Shown one piece after another: positions 1-7,243 of a stretch of 33,420 nucleotides of DNA. Both the position numbers and the translations under genes were made by a program. How positions within the stretch are numbered: position 1 is the first letter of the stretch; each line of letters begins with the position of its first letter. The notes under the pieces were generated by a model. That model did no database searches and was not told the DNA's origin. It saw only the letters and a list, made by a program, of their open reading frames with translations. The DNA comes from Alistipes sp. (GTDB taxonomy: Bacteria; Bacteroidota; Bacteroidia; Bacteroidales; Rikenellaceae), in contig JAGBWD010000001.1 of NCBI GenBank assembly GCA_017629985.1, positions 1-33,420 on the forward strand. Direction: 5' to 3'.

Positions 1-1
1 C

Positions 2-316
2 GAAAAAGAGAGTTCTAATATGAAATCATATGTTGGTGAATGGCAAGCCAAAATAGTATACTCTTCTGATAACAGTACCACACACAATCTAACACTGCGC
101 AATAATGGTACAGCAACATATGAAAGGATAACAATTTGTTATGTAGGGGATTATTACAGTTATGCTAATATGTATTGGTATATTGATGGAAAGCAAATTA
201 GATGTGAAGGCGTATTTACAAATGGTGAAGATGTATATCCATCTTTTGCCATGACTCTTCATATCGAAGGTAATACACTCAAATACGGTGATACTATATT
301 CCACAAAGTACGTTAA
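2..316 (+). CDS. Partial small secreted or lipoprotein-like protein, 5' end outside window
   Basis: The first ATG is at 20 and gives 98 residues, but the frame is open to the window edge, with codons for Glu-Lys-Glu-Ser-Ser-Asn before the Met. I therefore think the true start, probably a lipoprotein leader, lies upstream. The visible part is beta-rich: alternating polar and aromatic residues, a VGEWQ start and a closing stretch typical of small lipocalin-like barrels of Bacteroidales lipoproteins. No enzyme motif is seen. Codon use is very AT-rich compared with metK or the polysaccharide genes. It is followed by two hairpins (371-391 and 396-425). Function unknown; the lipocalin-like reading is an inference from residue pattern and length. 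Confidence 0.6.
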   Translation, partial: EKESSNMKSYVGEWQAKIVYSSDNSTTHNLTLRNNGTATYERITICYVGDYYSYANMYWYIDGKQIRCEGVFTNGEDVYPSFAMTLHIEGNTLKYGDTIFHKVR

Positions 317-370
317 TATAGAATCATAAAATATTTTTAATGTTTACCACCATTGGGTTAGTAGTTTTTA

Positions 371-437
371 TTTACAGACTTGCTCTGTAAAGAGGATAGG
401 CGGGAGCTTCACAGCTCCCGCCTATTGTTTTTTGTTT
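371..437 (+). terminator. Tandem hairpins ending the first gene
   Basis: The first hairpin pairs TTTACAGA (371-378) with TCTGTAAA (384-391). The second pairs ATAGGCGGGAGCT (396-408) with AGCTCCCGCCTAT (413-425) around a TCAC loop and is followed by a T-rich tract (TTGTTTTTTG). The second is a good intrinsic terminator for the plus-strand gene ending at 316. A close relative of the GGCGGGAGCT hairpin occurs at 1650-1677. The remaining sequence to 540 is AT-rich with nothing I can name. Confidence 0.75.
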
Positions 438-540
438 TATACTTATAAATACAAACTCAATGGTTGTATGACTTTAACGCATTACGATGAGTGAATACTC
501 TCTATATATTAGTTATTTATTAAGGACACAAAACAGTTGA

Positions 541-1386
541 TTACTCACTGTATATGAATAAATACGTAGAGATATACTCTTCACCACTTGCGTACTCTGT
601 CACCTCACACTTTATGGGGTATCCATCACTATCATATGTCCAGTCATAGCTCGCCCTTACACCTATAATCTTAAAATCTTTAGATGCATTACACAACTCT
701 GTAATATAGTTCTTACATCGCTTACCCATAAGGCCTATTGTGGCAAATTCAAAATCGACATTACCAGATCCAAATTCATTCATTGGATCAACAAACCAAT
801 TTAAGTCTAGGTTTACTGCGTTCGTATAATTATTATTATACTTTACTTTATAATTGTACTGCCTATCATCACCAAAATTACATTGTACACTCTCTATATT
901 ATCATTCCTCCACTCATATATTGTGCTTCTACTTCCACCAAATTCACTCGAAGATGTAGATTCATAATAATCATTAATGATTTGACCTTCATGATTATAT
1001 GTAAAGAGAGTATTTTCCCAATATGTGATATATCCTAAATTATTAGCCACTGCATCAGAATACCTCTTATCTGATTGAGAATCAGATATATTAATCGTTG
1101 TACCATCATAGTCTATACTAATACAACGATTGTATTTACCACCATCACCATATACAACATATATTTGTTCAACTCTATTATGTTCATTATATGTAAAAGT
1201 GTAATCATAATACCCACAATATCCTTCAAAATAGCCATAATTAGCGATTATTTTTGAAATTGTTTTCTGTTCAGAAGGATTGGGTATAGGAGGATTCTCT
1301 GAACTGCTACCTTCAGTATTTTCACATGCAAAAATAAAGCAACATCCTATAATTGCGATTAACGCACATAATAAAAACTTTTTCAT
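541..1386 (-). CDS. Predicted surface lipoprotein (DUF4595-like layout)
   Basis: The frame opens at 1398, but the Met four codons later gives a clean lipoprotein signal: MKK, a hydrophobic stretch, and a lipobox ending IFAC with the lipidated Cys at residue 21. I therefore place the start at 1386. The mature protein is about 260 residues, begins with a Ser/Pro-rich linker, then is rich in Tyr, Asn and Asp with repeated short strands such as TYNEHNRVEQI and YDWTYDSDGYPIKCEV. That YD-repeat-like layout resembles Bacteroidales DUF4595 lipoproteins; the family call is tentative. It is strongly AT-rich relative to the rest of the window. A promoter copy at 1486-1516 precedes it with a leader of about 90 bases. 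Confidence 0.75.
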   Translation of the reverse strand: MKKFLLCALIAIIGCCFIFACENTEGSSSENPPIPNPSEQKTISKIIANYGYFEGYCGYYDYTFTYNEHNRVEQIYVVYGDGGKYNRCISIDYDGTTINISDSQSDKRYSDAVANNLGYITYWENTLFTYNHEGQIINDYYESTSSSEFGGSRSTIYEWRNDNIESVQCNFGDDRQYNYKVKYNNNYTNAVNLDLNWFVDPMNEFGSGNVDFEFATIGLMGKRCKNYITELCNASKDFKIIGVRASYDWTYDSDGYPIKCEVTEYASGEEYISTYLFIYSE

Positions 1387-1447
1387 ATTTTCATTCATTA
1401 TTAATATTACACCTACTCTCTTAAGGGCTTTTCGGGCTTATTGGAAA

Positions 1448-1600
1448 CGCCATCTATAAACACTGCATAGTCCGCAATGTTACTACAAATATAGTAATTT
1501 CTTTTCTAATTACAAAGAGACCCTCCACAGAATAGTTAGGGAATTTAGGGAGTTTAAAGAGGCTAGGGATAAACTCCCTAAATTCCCTAAACTCCCTAAC
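1448..1600. repeat. Intergenic cassette, copy 1: hairpin, promoter and mini-ORF start
   Basis: This stretch is nearly identical to 2657-2820. Read on the minus strand it holds a perfect 21-bp inverted repeat (arms 1536-1556 and 1570-1590, loop 13), then TTTG-N19-TATATTTG, then a short ORF starting MAF. Here that ORF has only 10 codons (1421-1453) before the stop. The hairpin arm is built from 9-bp units YTCCCTAAA, three in this copy. It sits between the 3' end of the gene at 1723 and the 5' end of the gene ending at 541. Confidence 0.85.
1486..1516 (-). promoter_or_regulatory. Bacteroidetes-type promoter for the lipoprotein at 541-1386
   Basis: Minus strand TTTG (1516-1513), a 19-base spacer and TATATTTG (1493-1486) match the -33/-7 consensus exactly. 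It lies inside repeat copy 1. Confidence 0.75.
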
Positions 1601-1649
1601 AGCATTCGCTCAACAAAAAGAGTTTTTCAGACCGTTTTCTATAAACCAC

Positions 1650-1688
1650 TAGGCGGCAGCTGTGAAGCTCCCGCCTAATTCTTTTTTT
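1650..1688 (+). terminator. GC-rich hairpin with T tract
   Basis: TAGGCGGCAGCT (1650-1661) pairs with AGCTCCCGCCTA (1666-1677), with one C-C mismatch and a GTGA loop, followed by ATTCTTTTTTT on the plus strand. No plus-strand gene ends here, so it may be a relic of the copy at 396-425. On the minus strand it lies 46 bases past the stop of the gene at 1723, but without a T tract. Confidence 0.5.
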
Positions 1689-1722
1689 GGTCACATTGTT
1701 TTAATTGGTTTAAATCTTAATA

Positions 1723-2436
1723 CTAAATGGAACACACAATGGCTATAAATAAGAAGAGAAGTATATAAAAGATAACAACGCCCATGATGAGCGTACGTCC
1801 ACTTAATCTGCTTGCACGCCTTCTCAACGCCTTTAATTCAGGACTGTCGAAGAGTTCCTTATCTTGCTTCTTAACTCGTTTGCATATTCTAAATGCCAAC
1901 CAAGCTGTTGCCTTCTTCTTTGCTTCGGCAAGTCTTGAGTGCAGTTTGTCAGGGTGGCTCTGCTCAAGCTTGTACTCCTCTGCTTGAGCCATCAACTCCT
2001 TGATTCGCGGAACGAGTTCATCTGTGCTACCGGTCAATGGATACTCGGCTTTAAGATTTTTCTTAAAATGCTTCATCTGGTAATCGATAATATCCTGTAT
2101 GCGCTCATCCTCTCTTTCCTCTCTTTCTCGCTCAGCCTTCTCCTCGGGAGTCTCTTCAACTGCGTTCTTAACTAAACCCACAATACCTCCGCCGGCGGCA
2201 GCCCCAAAACCGGTGCCTCTACGAGATGAAGAACTACTTGACTTAGAACTATTTGATTTAGCATATTTGCCCAAACCTTTTGACCTGCAATAGCGATCGG
2301 TATATGTCATCTCGGGATTAATCTCGCCACCTACATACCATACCGTAGCATAAGACTCCCCATTGAGATGAGATATAGATTTGTACTTACCACTACAAGC
2401 CTCTTCTCTTGAGACTTTCACATCTTCTCTTTTCAT
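1723..2436 (-). CDS. Unrecognised protein with Ser-rich linker, charged coiled coil and C-terminal membrane helix
   Basis: This is a 237-residue protein I do not recognise. There is no signal peptide. Residues 1-55 form a small Tyr/Cys-containing domain (TVWYVGG, TDRYCRSKGLGKYAK). Residues about 60-90 are a Ser/Gly-rich linker. Residues about 92-185 are strongly charged (EEKAEREREEREDERIQD) and probably helical or coiled. Residues about 212-236 form one transmembrane helix at the extreme C terminus. That suggests a tail-anchored inner-membrane protein with a cytoplasmic body. It follows repeat copy 2, whose promoter is about 260 bases upstream; a 46-codon ORF and a terminator-like hairpin lie in the leader between them. 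Confidence 0.75.
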   Translation of the reverse strand: MKREDVKVSREEACSGKYKSISHLNGESYATVWYVGGEINPEMTYTDRYCRSKGLGKYAKSNSSKSSSSSSRRGTGFGAAAGGGIVGLVKNAVEETPEEKAEREREEREDERIQDIIDYQMKHFKKNLKAEYPLTGSTDELVPRIKELMAQAEEYKLEQSHPDKLHSRLAEAKKKATAWLAFRICKRVKKQDKELFDSPELKALRRRASRLSGRTLIMGVVIFYILLFLFIAIVCSI

Positions 2437-2514
2437 AATTGTTAAGTATTTAAGTTAAACAGTAGTTTTGTCTTGCCGTTATATGACAACCGCTTAACTA
2501 AAAAAAGAGAAACG

Positions 2515-2553
2515 TGGGTACACTTACGCCTTGAAGGGACGACCAAGTACCCA
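2515..2553 (-). terminator. Terminator-like hairpin in the leader of the gene at 1723-2436
   Basis: GTACCCA (2547-2553) pairs with TGGGTAC (2515-2521) around a long loop. On the minus strand the stem is followed by a pyrimidine run, TTTCTCTTTTTTT (about 2512-2500). The stem overlaps the stop of the 46-codon ORF, so it could act as an attenuator or simply end a small transcript. Confidence 0.45.
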
Positions 2554-2664
2554 TACACACATAAGCACAACCCACGCCATACGGCGAGGGCATTCATCGT
2601 GCCTATTGCTTGTGTGTAGTAAATTTGGTCGTTTTACAAGGTCAGCAATAGCCCTAAATGCCAT
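2524..2664 (-). CDS. Small ORF, 46 codons, downstream of the repeated promoter
   Basis: The ATG at 2664 lies about 35 bases after the TATATTTG box of repeat copy 2, where a transcript would begin. The predicted peptide starts MAFRAIADLVKRP, is basic in the first half, and ends with a hydrophobic Trp/Val/Met stretch and GRPFKA. Its first codons (ATG GCR TTT) fall inside the repeat and are shared by copy 1, where the frame stops after 10 codons. A terminator-like hairpin overlaps its stop. It may be a leader peptide, a small membrane protein or noncoding leader RNA. No homologue is recognised. Confidence 0.4.
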   Translation of the reverse strand: MAFRAIADLVKRPNLLHTSNRHDECPRRMAWVVLMCVWVLGRPFKA

Positions 2665-2820
2665 CTAAATCATTGCGTATTCCGCAATGTCACTACAAAT
2701 ATAGTAATTTCTTTTCTAATTACAAAGAGACCCTCCACAGAATAGTTAGGGAATTTAGGGAGTTTAAAGAGGCTAGGGATAAATTCCCTAAACTCCCTAA
2801 ACTCCCTAAATTCCCTAAAT
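2657..2820. repeat. Intergenic cassette, copy 2, with extra 9-bp units
   Basis: This is the second copy of the cassette at 1448-1600. The perfect 21-bp arms here are 2746-2766 and 2798-2818. Compared with copy 1, two more YTCCCTAAA units have been added (about five in a row, 2782-2824), as expected from slippage. It lies between the 3' end of the lipoprotein at 2839 and the leader of the gene at 1723-2436, so the hairpin may also end the upstream transcript. Confidence 0.85.
2696..2726 (-). promoter_or_regulatory. Bacteroidetes-type promoter in repeat copy 2
   Basis: TTTG (2726-2723), 19 bases, TATATTTG (2703-2696) on the minus strand, identical to the promoter of copy 1. It should drive the 46-codon ORF and the gene ending at 1723. 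Confidence 0.75.
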
Positions 2821-2838
2821 TCCCAGATAGATAAAAGT

Positions 2839-3339
2839 CTAATACTCCTCGAAATATACCGTTACCTTGCCATCGAAGGTGTAGATATCTCCTTCATCGG
2901 ACCTCATCCTCAGGTTCTGGAAATCGACAACCATAGTATAGTCCTTTTTGCTTATATCCACAACCTTAACCTTGCCACTCACGCTCTTATACACCGTAGA
3001 TGGGAAGGTATCATCACAGTAGAAGCACAGCTCCTTCTTCACGAGGTCATCGCCCTCTCTAGGAGGAGTGCTAGAGACAAACCCAAAGTCATAATACCAA
3101 CAGCTGTTAGCACCACCACTTCTTTCTACGGCAGTAACCGAGAAGTTGCCATACCCCTCGGCGTTATCCCACCCACCAGACTTACCTATAAAGGTTGAGG
3201 TAGGATATGTTATGCCATTGATGGTTATCTCACCATCATAAACATCGAAGAGCGACCCCTCCTTCTCGCTACATCCCCCGAGAGTAAGCAACAGAGGGGC
3301 TACAGCAGCGATAGCAAATCGTTTAACAAGACTAATCAT
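2839..3339 (-). CDS. Predicted lipoprotein, 166 residues
   Basis: A short basic start and hydrophobic core lead to LTLGGC, with the lipidated Cys at residue 23, followed by the Ser-Glu-Lys-Glu spacer common in surface-exposed Bacteroidetes lipoproteins. The mature part is about 140 residues of probable beta structure (GEITINGITYPTSTF, FSVTAVERSGG, KVTVYFEEY), a pattern seen in many single-domain lipoproteins of unknown role. No catalytic motif is seen. It lies 20 bases after the lipoprotein gene at 3360-3773, so the two are probably one transcript. Function unknown. Confidence 0.8.
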   Translation of the reverse strand: MISLVKRFAIAAVAPLLLTLGGCSEKEGSLFDVYDGEITINGITYPTSTFIGKSGGWDNAEGYGNFSVTAVERSGGANSCWYYDFGFVSSTPPREGDDLVKKELCFYCDDTFPSTVYKSVSGKVKVVDISKKDYTMVVDFQNLRMRSDEGDIYTFDGKVTVYFEEY

Positions 3340-3359
3340 GCGAGTAACACCCTTTGCGA

Positions 3360-3773
3360 CTACATCTTTGTTACACGAATACGGAGGCTATTGCCCGATT
3401 TATCGTGCATAGTAAGCTCTGCCCAGTCACCGACAATAAGGTCGATGGTATAGTTTAGGTAGGGATCACCATTGACGTAGGTATATATCTTATTACCCTT
3501 CAACGTATAGGTACCATAGCCTGTGCCAAAGAATCCAGAGCCATAGTATCTACCATCATCGTAGAAGGTGATTGTGAAACGTAGGTCGCTAAACAAGATG
3601 TTGCTTGTAGGGTCAATCCAATCGCCATCATAATAGATGCCCGTACCCTCCCATGTTCCTAAAATCTGCTCATAGGTAACAGCGGTCTTCATAGCATCGA
3701 TAAACTTCTCCTTATCACAGCCATAAGAGAGCAACATCATAGGGGCGATTAATAGTAATAGTAGTTTTTTCAT
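3360..3773 (-). CDS. Lipocalin-like lipoprotein, 137 residues
   Basis: MKK, a run of Leu and LLSYGC give a clear lipobox with Cys at residue 19. The mature domain has the usual order of small lipocalin-like lipoproteins: ILGTWEGTG near the start, then FTITFYDDGRYYGSG, GTYTLKGNKIYTY and a final strand LRIRVTKM. These are thought to be small beta barrels on the cell surface or periplasmic face; the ligand is unknown. It is the first gene of a two-gene unit with 2839-3339 and has a perfect -33/-7 promoter 52 bases upstream. Confidence 0.8.
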   Translation of the reverse strand: MKKLLLLLIAPMMLLSYGCDKEKFIDAMKTAVTYEQILGTWEGTGIYYDGDWIDPTSNILFSDLRFTITFYDDGRYYGSGFFGTGYGTYTLKGNKIYTYVNGDPYLNYTIDLIVGDWAELTMHDKSGNSLRIRVTKM

Positions 3774-3824
3774 AATTGTTTGTAGTTAGATAATCATTTT
3801 CAGCAACATAGTGCATTGCTAATA

Positions 3825-3855
3825 CAAATATACTAGCTCTTTTTCAAATAACAAA
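3825..3855 (-). promoter_or_regulatory. Promoter of the two-lipoprotein unit 3773-2839
   Basis: Minus strand TTTG (3855-3852), 19-base spacer, TATATTTG (3832-3825); an exact match to the Bacteroidetes consensus. Confidence 0.75.
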
Positions 3856-3894
3856 AGCGCAGTAACAAAAATTAAGGTTATCCCCAACAAAATT

Positions 3895-3926
3895 GGAGAC
3901 CTTCAAAGTGCGCTTTGAAGGTCTCC
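3895..3926 (-). terminator. Terminator of the 774-residue lipoprotein gene
   Basis: A perfect 14-bp stem, GGAGACCTTCAAAG (3895-3908) with CTTTGAAGGTCTCC (3913-3926), lies 20 bases past the stop at 3946. On the minus strand it is followed by AATTTTG, a short T run. Confidence 0.75.
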
Positions 3927-3945
3927 AAATGTTAAATAGTAGATA

Positions 3946-6270
3946 TTATAGGCGGAAGCTCTTAACTACGCGAACATCAACCAAGTCAGATACTACGTTC
4001 TGGAGAGGCTCCACAGCGTGGTAGGTAACCTCGGCAGCACGTGGTGCGCCTACAGCCTCGCTCCAGATGCACTCCATAGATGGCTCGGCGATATCCTCTG
4101 CGATAACCAATGACTTTGCAGCGCTCTGTGCTGTAGCATCGTTCACCTCCTGAACATAACCCTTAAGCTCCTCAATATCACCAGAGCTTACTGGCTTAAC
4201 ACCCAAAATACCAACGCCGCCCTCGTGGCCATTAGCATCCTGTGCATAAGATACTACTGTCTGCTCAACATCCCAATCAGCTACAAAGAAGTAGTATGGT
4301 ACATCCATTGTGAAGATAGGCTGCCATACGCCACGGAACTCCGAGATCACATAGCGAGCTGCAAGGGCAGCTACATCTACGGCAGGGTCTGTAGAGAGAG
4401 CAGTGTATACCGCTGAAGCATCATCGATGTTATTATACTTTACAGCGATGATAGGACGACCAGCTGTCATCTCCTTATCGCCAAAAATCTCACCATACTC
4501 ATCATCGCCATTGTAGACACCAAGAAGCTCTACAGAAGGAGTCACGCTACCAACATTTGTTGTTGTTGCGATAACATCGCTATATACGCAACGTGCAAAC
4601 TCACCAGTCTTGGCATTAATAGCCAAAACATAGCCGATATAGTTGCGGTTAGGCTCAAGGTTTGCGATGTAGTACTTACCGCTACCATTACGATAGTAGC
4701 CTGTAAGCTTCTCCTCCAAAGCCTCGTGGATGGTAAGGCTAGGGCTCTGACCTGTCATACACATCTCCATAAGCATCTTGAGGTTTGCGCTTGATGCGCT
4801 GATAGCCGCCTCTGGGTCGAAGTTCTCGGCGTAGGCGATACCTGGCTGATAGTAGATAGTAGGATCCTCGGCATTGATCTCCAAGTAGAAATCGTATGGA
4901 CCTACATCCGAAGCGCTAAATGTAAACTCTGCGGTCATAGGATCACCCTGCTCTGCAGTCATGAATGACACATATACAGGTGCAGAGGTGATAGTACCAG
5001 GGTTGGTGTCGTACTCACCAGTCTCCTCATCAATAGTGCCATAAGCAGGATTCAAATCATAGCTAAATGCTACGATATAGTACTCTGTCTCGGCAATGTT
5101 AAGCTCTAGCTTGTTGTCGCCAGTAAGCTCTACAACGCCTGTCACAGGATCCTTATGCTTAAGCTCTGTGTAGTTCTCCCAGTAGTAGATACCCTCTGTA
5201 ACTGCCATCTCGGCAATCTCCACAGGCTTCATATTCTTCTTCTGCTGGTTGATATATCCAACATGATAGAAGTACTCGGCATTAGGATCTGAAGGTGTGA
5301 TACGCACCTCGGCAGAGTAATGCTCGATATTAAATACATCGATATCGAATGTAAGGTTGCTCTGCGCTGCCTCGCCAGAGTTATAGCGAAGCTCCTTCAA
5401 TGCAGAGGTAACGCTAGCCTCACCGTTAGCATAATCTACAGCTGCAGCAAAGACAACATACTTTGACTTCTCAACAAGACCCGAGTCGTTGAGTGTACGC
5501 ATACCCTTGTGGAAGAGCTTAACATTAATCTCATCGTTTGTGAGGCCCTGCTCCTTAAGTGTAGATATCTCGGTATTTAGGTAGTTCTGGAAGAACTCAT
5601 CCTTTGTCCAGCCATACTCACCATCCTCGCTTGTGTAGCTCTGATACTCCTCAACTGTGGTGTTTACGATATGCCACAACTGGTTGTTATCAGAAGGCTT
5701 AACGGTGATAGCAACATTTGTAGAGTTTACAACAGCCTTAAGGTCGAAAGTACATGACGACTGCTGTGAAGCCTCTGTGGTAAACTCCTGCTTAAACAAC
5801 TTTGATGTAGTGGCAAACTCCGCCTCAACATCCACGCCAAAGACAAGGATATAGTAGCTTGTTGCCACGTTGAGGTTCTCCACCTTGTGGTTCTCAAGTA
5901 GACCACTCTTAACCTTTGGTGCCAAATACTCCTCCAATGTAGTGTCATTAGCCTCGGCATAAGACTCTACATCTGCATAAATCTTTGCGATTACCTCGGC
6001 ATCATTGTCGTAAGAGTCTACAGTTTTAGCATCGAGAGCAAGTACAAGGTAGTCTGCCTCGAGGTCTGAAGGTGTTACGTTGATAATAGCCTCGGTCTTT
6101 GTAGTATCCACCACCTGAAGCTCGAATGTTAGCTCTGTTGGGTTGGGCTGTGGTTCTGGCTCTGGTGTAGGAGTTGGCTCTGGCTGTGGCTCCACCTTAT
6201 CCTTCTCGCAAGCCACTAGAGAGAGGGTCATGGTCATCAATGCGACCATCAACCATTTCATTGTTCTCAT
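3946..6270 (-). CDS. Large modular surface lipoprotein
   Basis: A 774-residue protein with a signal ending LSLVAC (Cys 21), then a Pro/Glu/Thr-rich stalk (about residues 27-44). The rest is a series of roughly 125-140-residue modules. Each opens with a beta strand of the type LTFELQV, CTFDLKA, LTFDIDV or FTFSASD and carries a following motif such as VTPSDLEADY, VKPSDNN, ITPSDPNAEYFY or INAEDPTIYY. Starts are near residues 47, 172, 305 and 447, with a more divergent last part from about 575. Each module probably folds as an Ig/FnIII-like sandwich plus a helical insert. It should be exported, probably surface-exposed. No enzyme motif is seen; adhesion or ligand binding is a guess. Monocistronic, with its own promoter and terminator. 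Confidence 0.85.
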   Translation of the reverse strand: MRTMKWLMVALMTMTLSLVACEKDKVEPQPEPTPTPEPEPQPNPTELTFELQVVDTTKTEAIINVTPSDLEADYLVLALDAKTVDSYDNDAEVIAKIYADVESYAEANDTTLEEYLAPKVKSGLLENHKVENLNVATSYYILVFGVDVEAEFATTSKLFKQEFTTEASQQSSCTFDLKAVVNSTNVAITVKPSDNNQLWHIVNTTVEEYQSYTSEDGEYGWTKDEFFQNYLNTEISTLKEQGLTNDEINVKLFHKGMRTLNDSGLVEKSKYVVFAAAVDYANGEASVTSALKELRYNSGEAAQSNLTFDIDVFNIEHYSAEVRITPSDPNAEYFYHVGYINQQKKNMKPVEIAEMAVTEGIYYWENYTELKHKDPVTGVVELTGDNKLELNIAETEYYIVAFSYDLNPAYGTIDEETGEYDTNPGTITSAPVYVSFMTAEQGDPMTAEFTFSASDVGPYDFYLEINAEDPTIYYQPGIAYAENFDPEAAISASSANLKMLMEMCMTGQSPSLTIHEALEEKLTGYYRNGSGKYYIANLEPNRNYIGYVLAINAKTGEFARCVYSDVIATTTNVGSVTPSVELLGVYNGDDEYGEIFGDKEMTAGRPIIAVKYNNIDDASAVYTALSTDPAVDVAALAARYVISEFRGVWQPIFTMDVPYYFFVADWDVEQTVVSYAQDANGHEGGVGILGVKPVSSGDIEELKGYVQEVNDATAQSAAKSLVIAEDIAEPSMECIWSEAVGAPRAAEVTYHAVEPLQNVVSDLVDVRVVKSFRL

Positions 6271-6343
6271 AGATTTGTTGTTTTAGTTAATTAATATTTG
6301 TTATTAGATTATATACTTTCAGTTTCTCACTATTTCTCCGATA

Positions 6344-6374
6344 CAAATGTACTACAATTTATATAAGTAGCAAA
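6344..6374 (-). promoter_or_regulatory. Promoter of the 774-residue lipoprotein gene
   Basis: TTTG (6374-6371), 19 bases, TACATTTG (6351-6344) on the minus strand; the transcript leader would be about 65 bases. Confidence 0.75.
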
Positions 6375-6465
6375 ATTTTAGAGCAATAATAATCCGATAA
6401 GGATTGTATAATGGGCAATAGACCTCGCTGGAGGCTCATAAAAGATGCGGTTTTGACAAACGAAA

Positions 6466-6492
6466 GGGTCTGTCACTTAAAGCGACAGACCC
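6466..6492 (-). terminator. Terminator of the small lipoprotein gene at 6519
   Basis: GGGTCTGTC (6466-6474) pairs with GACAGACCC (6484-6492). On the minus strand the stem is followed by TTTCGTTTG, 27 bases past the stop codon. Confidence 0.7.
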
Positions 6493-6518
6493 CTACTCCA
6501 CCATAGAAAGATATCAAG

Positions 6519-6887
6519 CTACCTTCTATATAGCACCAATTCATCATCTATAATCATCCTATTTCCCTTGATTACACATTCAAACGCTTCATACTCTCCA
6601 TCGTCAAAAAATATCTCGAGATAGTTGTCGCTATAATCATACTCAAAGCCATACACTTCACTATAGTCGTCATATCCATCGTAGATATACTCCTTCCATA
6701 CACCTCGACCATTGCTCTTAAATGTTATAGCAATATAATACTCTTCGTCATAGTAATCAACCCCCTCATACTCCCAAGTACCAACTATTGAGCTATCACC
6801 TTTAGCATTTTCCTTATCCTCCTTGTCACAAGAGTAAGCAAATAGTAGTGCAACTGCGGCTACTAAAGCAAATAAAAACTTCTTCAT
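6519..6887 (-). CDS. Small lipocalin-like lipoprotein, 122 residues
   Basis: MKKFLFALVAAVALLFAYSC gives a lipobox with Cys 20, followed by an acidic spacer. The mature part has IVGTWEYEGVDYYDEE, FKSNGRGVWKEY, an acidic Tyr/Asp-rich middle and a final IIDDELVLYRR. This strand order matches small lipocalin-like lipoproteins such as the one at 3360-3773, and the protein is notably acidic. Monocistronic, with a candidate promoter at 6927-6958 and a terminator at 6466-6492. Function unknown. Confidence 0.8.
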   Translation of the reverse strand: MKKFLFALVAAVALLFAYSCDKEDKENAKGDSSIVGTWEYEGVDYYDEEYYIAITFKSNGRGVWKEYIYDGYDDYSEVYGFEYDYSDNYLEIFFDDGEYEAFECVIKGNRMIIDDELVLYRR

Positions 6888-6926
6888 AACTAATTTATTT
6901 TTGTTGATTAATAACTGTTTGCTCCG

Positions 6927-6958
6927 TAAAGATAGGTAAAAATATCTTAAAAACCAAA
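6927..6958 (-). promoter_or_regulatory. Probable promoter of the lipoprotein at 6519-6887
   Basis: TTTG (6958-6955), 20 bases, TATCTTTA (6934-6927) on the minus strand; one mismatch at the last position of the -7 box. Confidence 0.5.
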
Positions 6959-7020
6959 TAATTAGCCCTAAATATAACTTTTGCTTATAGCGTTATAAGA
7001 AAATAATTCTGCGCTTTGGG

Positions 7021-7049
7021 TTGTCTATGTTAAAAATTTATTACCTTTG
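7021..7049 (+). promoter_or_regulatory. Promoter of the riboswitch-metK transcript
   Basis: A TTG at 7021-7023, an 18-base spacer and TACCTTTG at 7042-7049 fit the Bacteroidetes consensus. A transcript would start just before the riboswitch aptamer at about 7056-7064. Confidence 0.7.
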
Positions 7050-7062
7050 CAGCCGAAATAAG

Positions 7063-7115
7063 ATGTGGAGGGATTTGGACTGATTGCAACCACAATAAAA
7101 AAATGCTAAAGCGGC
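7063..7115 (+). ncRNA. SAM-II riboswitch aptamer upstream of metK
   Basis: Helix P1 is TGTGG (7064-7068) with CCACA (7090-7094). The loop carries the conserved GATTT (7072-7076) and TTGCAA (7084-7089). The tail carries AATAAA and TGCTAAAG (7104-7111), the part that forms the pseudoknot. This order and spacing is the hallmark of the SAM-II (metA motif) class, known from Alphaproteobacteria and Bacteroidetes and found ahead of methionine and SAM genes. Binding of SAM should lower metK expression. The 130 bases between aptamer and ATG hold further possible stems (for example 7192-7209), and AGGAG at 7216-7220 could be the ribosome site that is masked. Confidence 0.85.
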
Positions 7116-7243
7116 ACAACATCTCTGGCGTTGCCTACCTAGCAATCTTTTTAGCGACAGCCAATCCTAGCCATACAATATTTCAACCCATACATAAGTT
7201 ATTATGTAAGGATTAGGAGTATAACTAAAAACATTATAAAATT

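Noticed and set aside
2782-2824. Regular 9-bp TCCCTAAA repeats that look array-like
   Set aside because: Units are too short, have no spacers and belong to the hairpin of the intergenic cassette; not a CRISPR.
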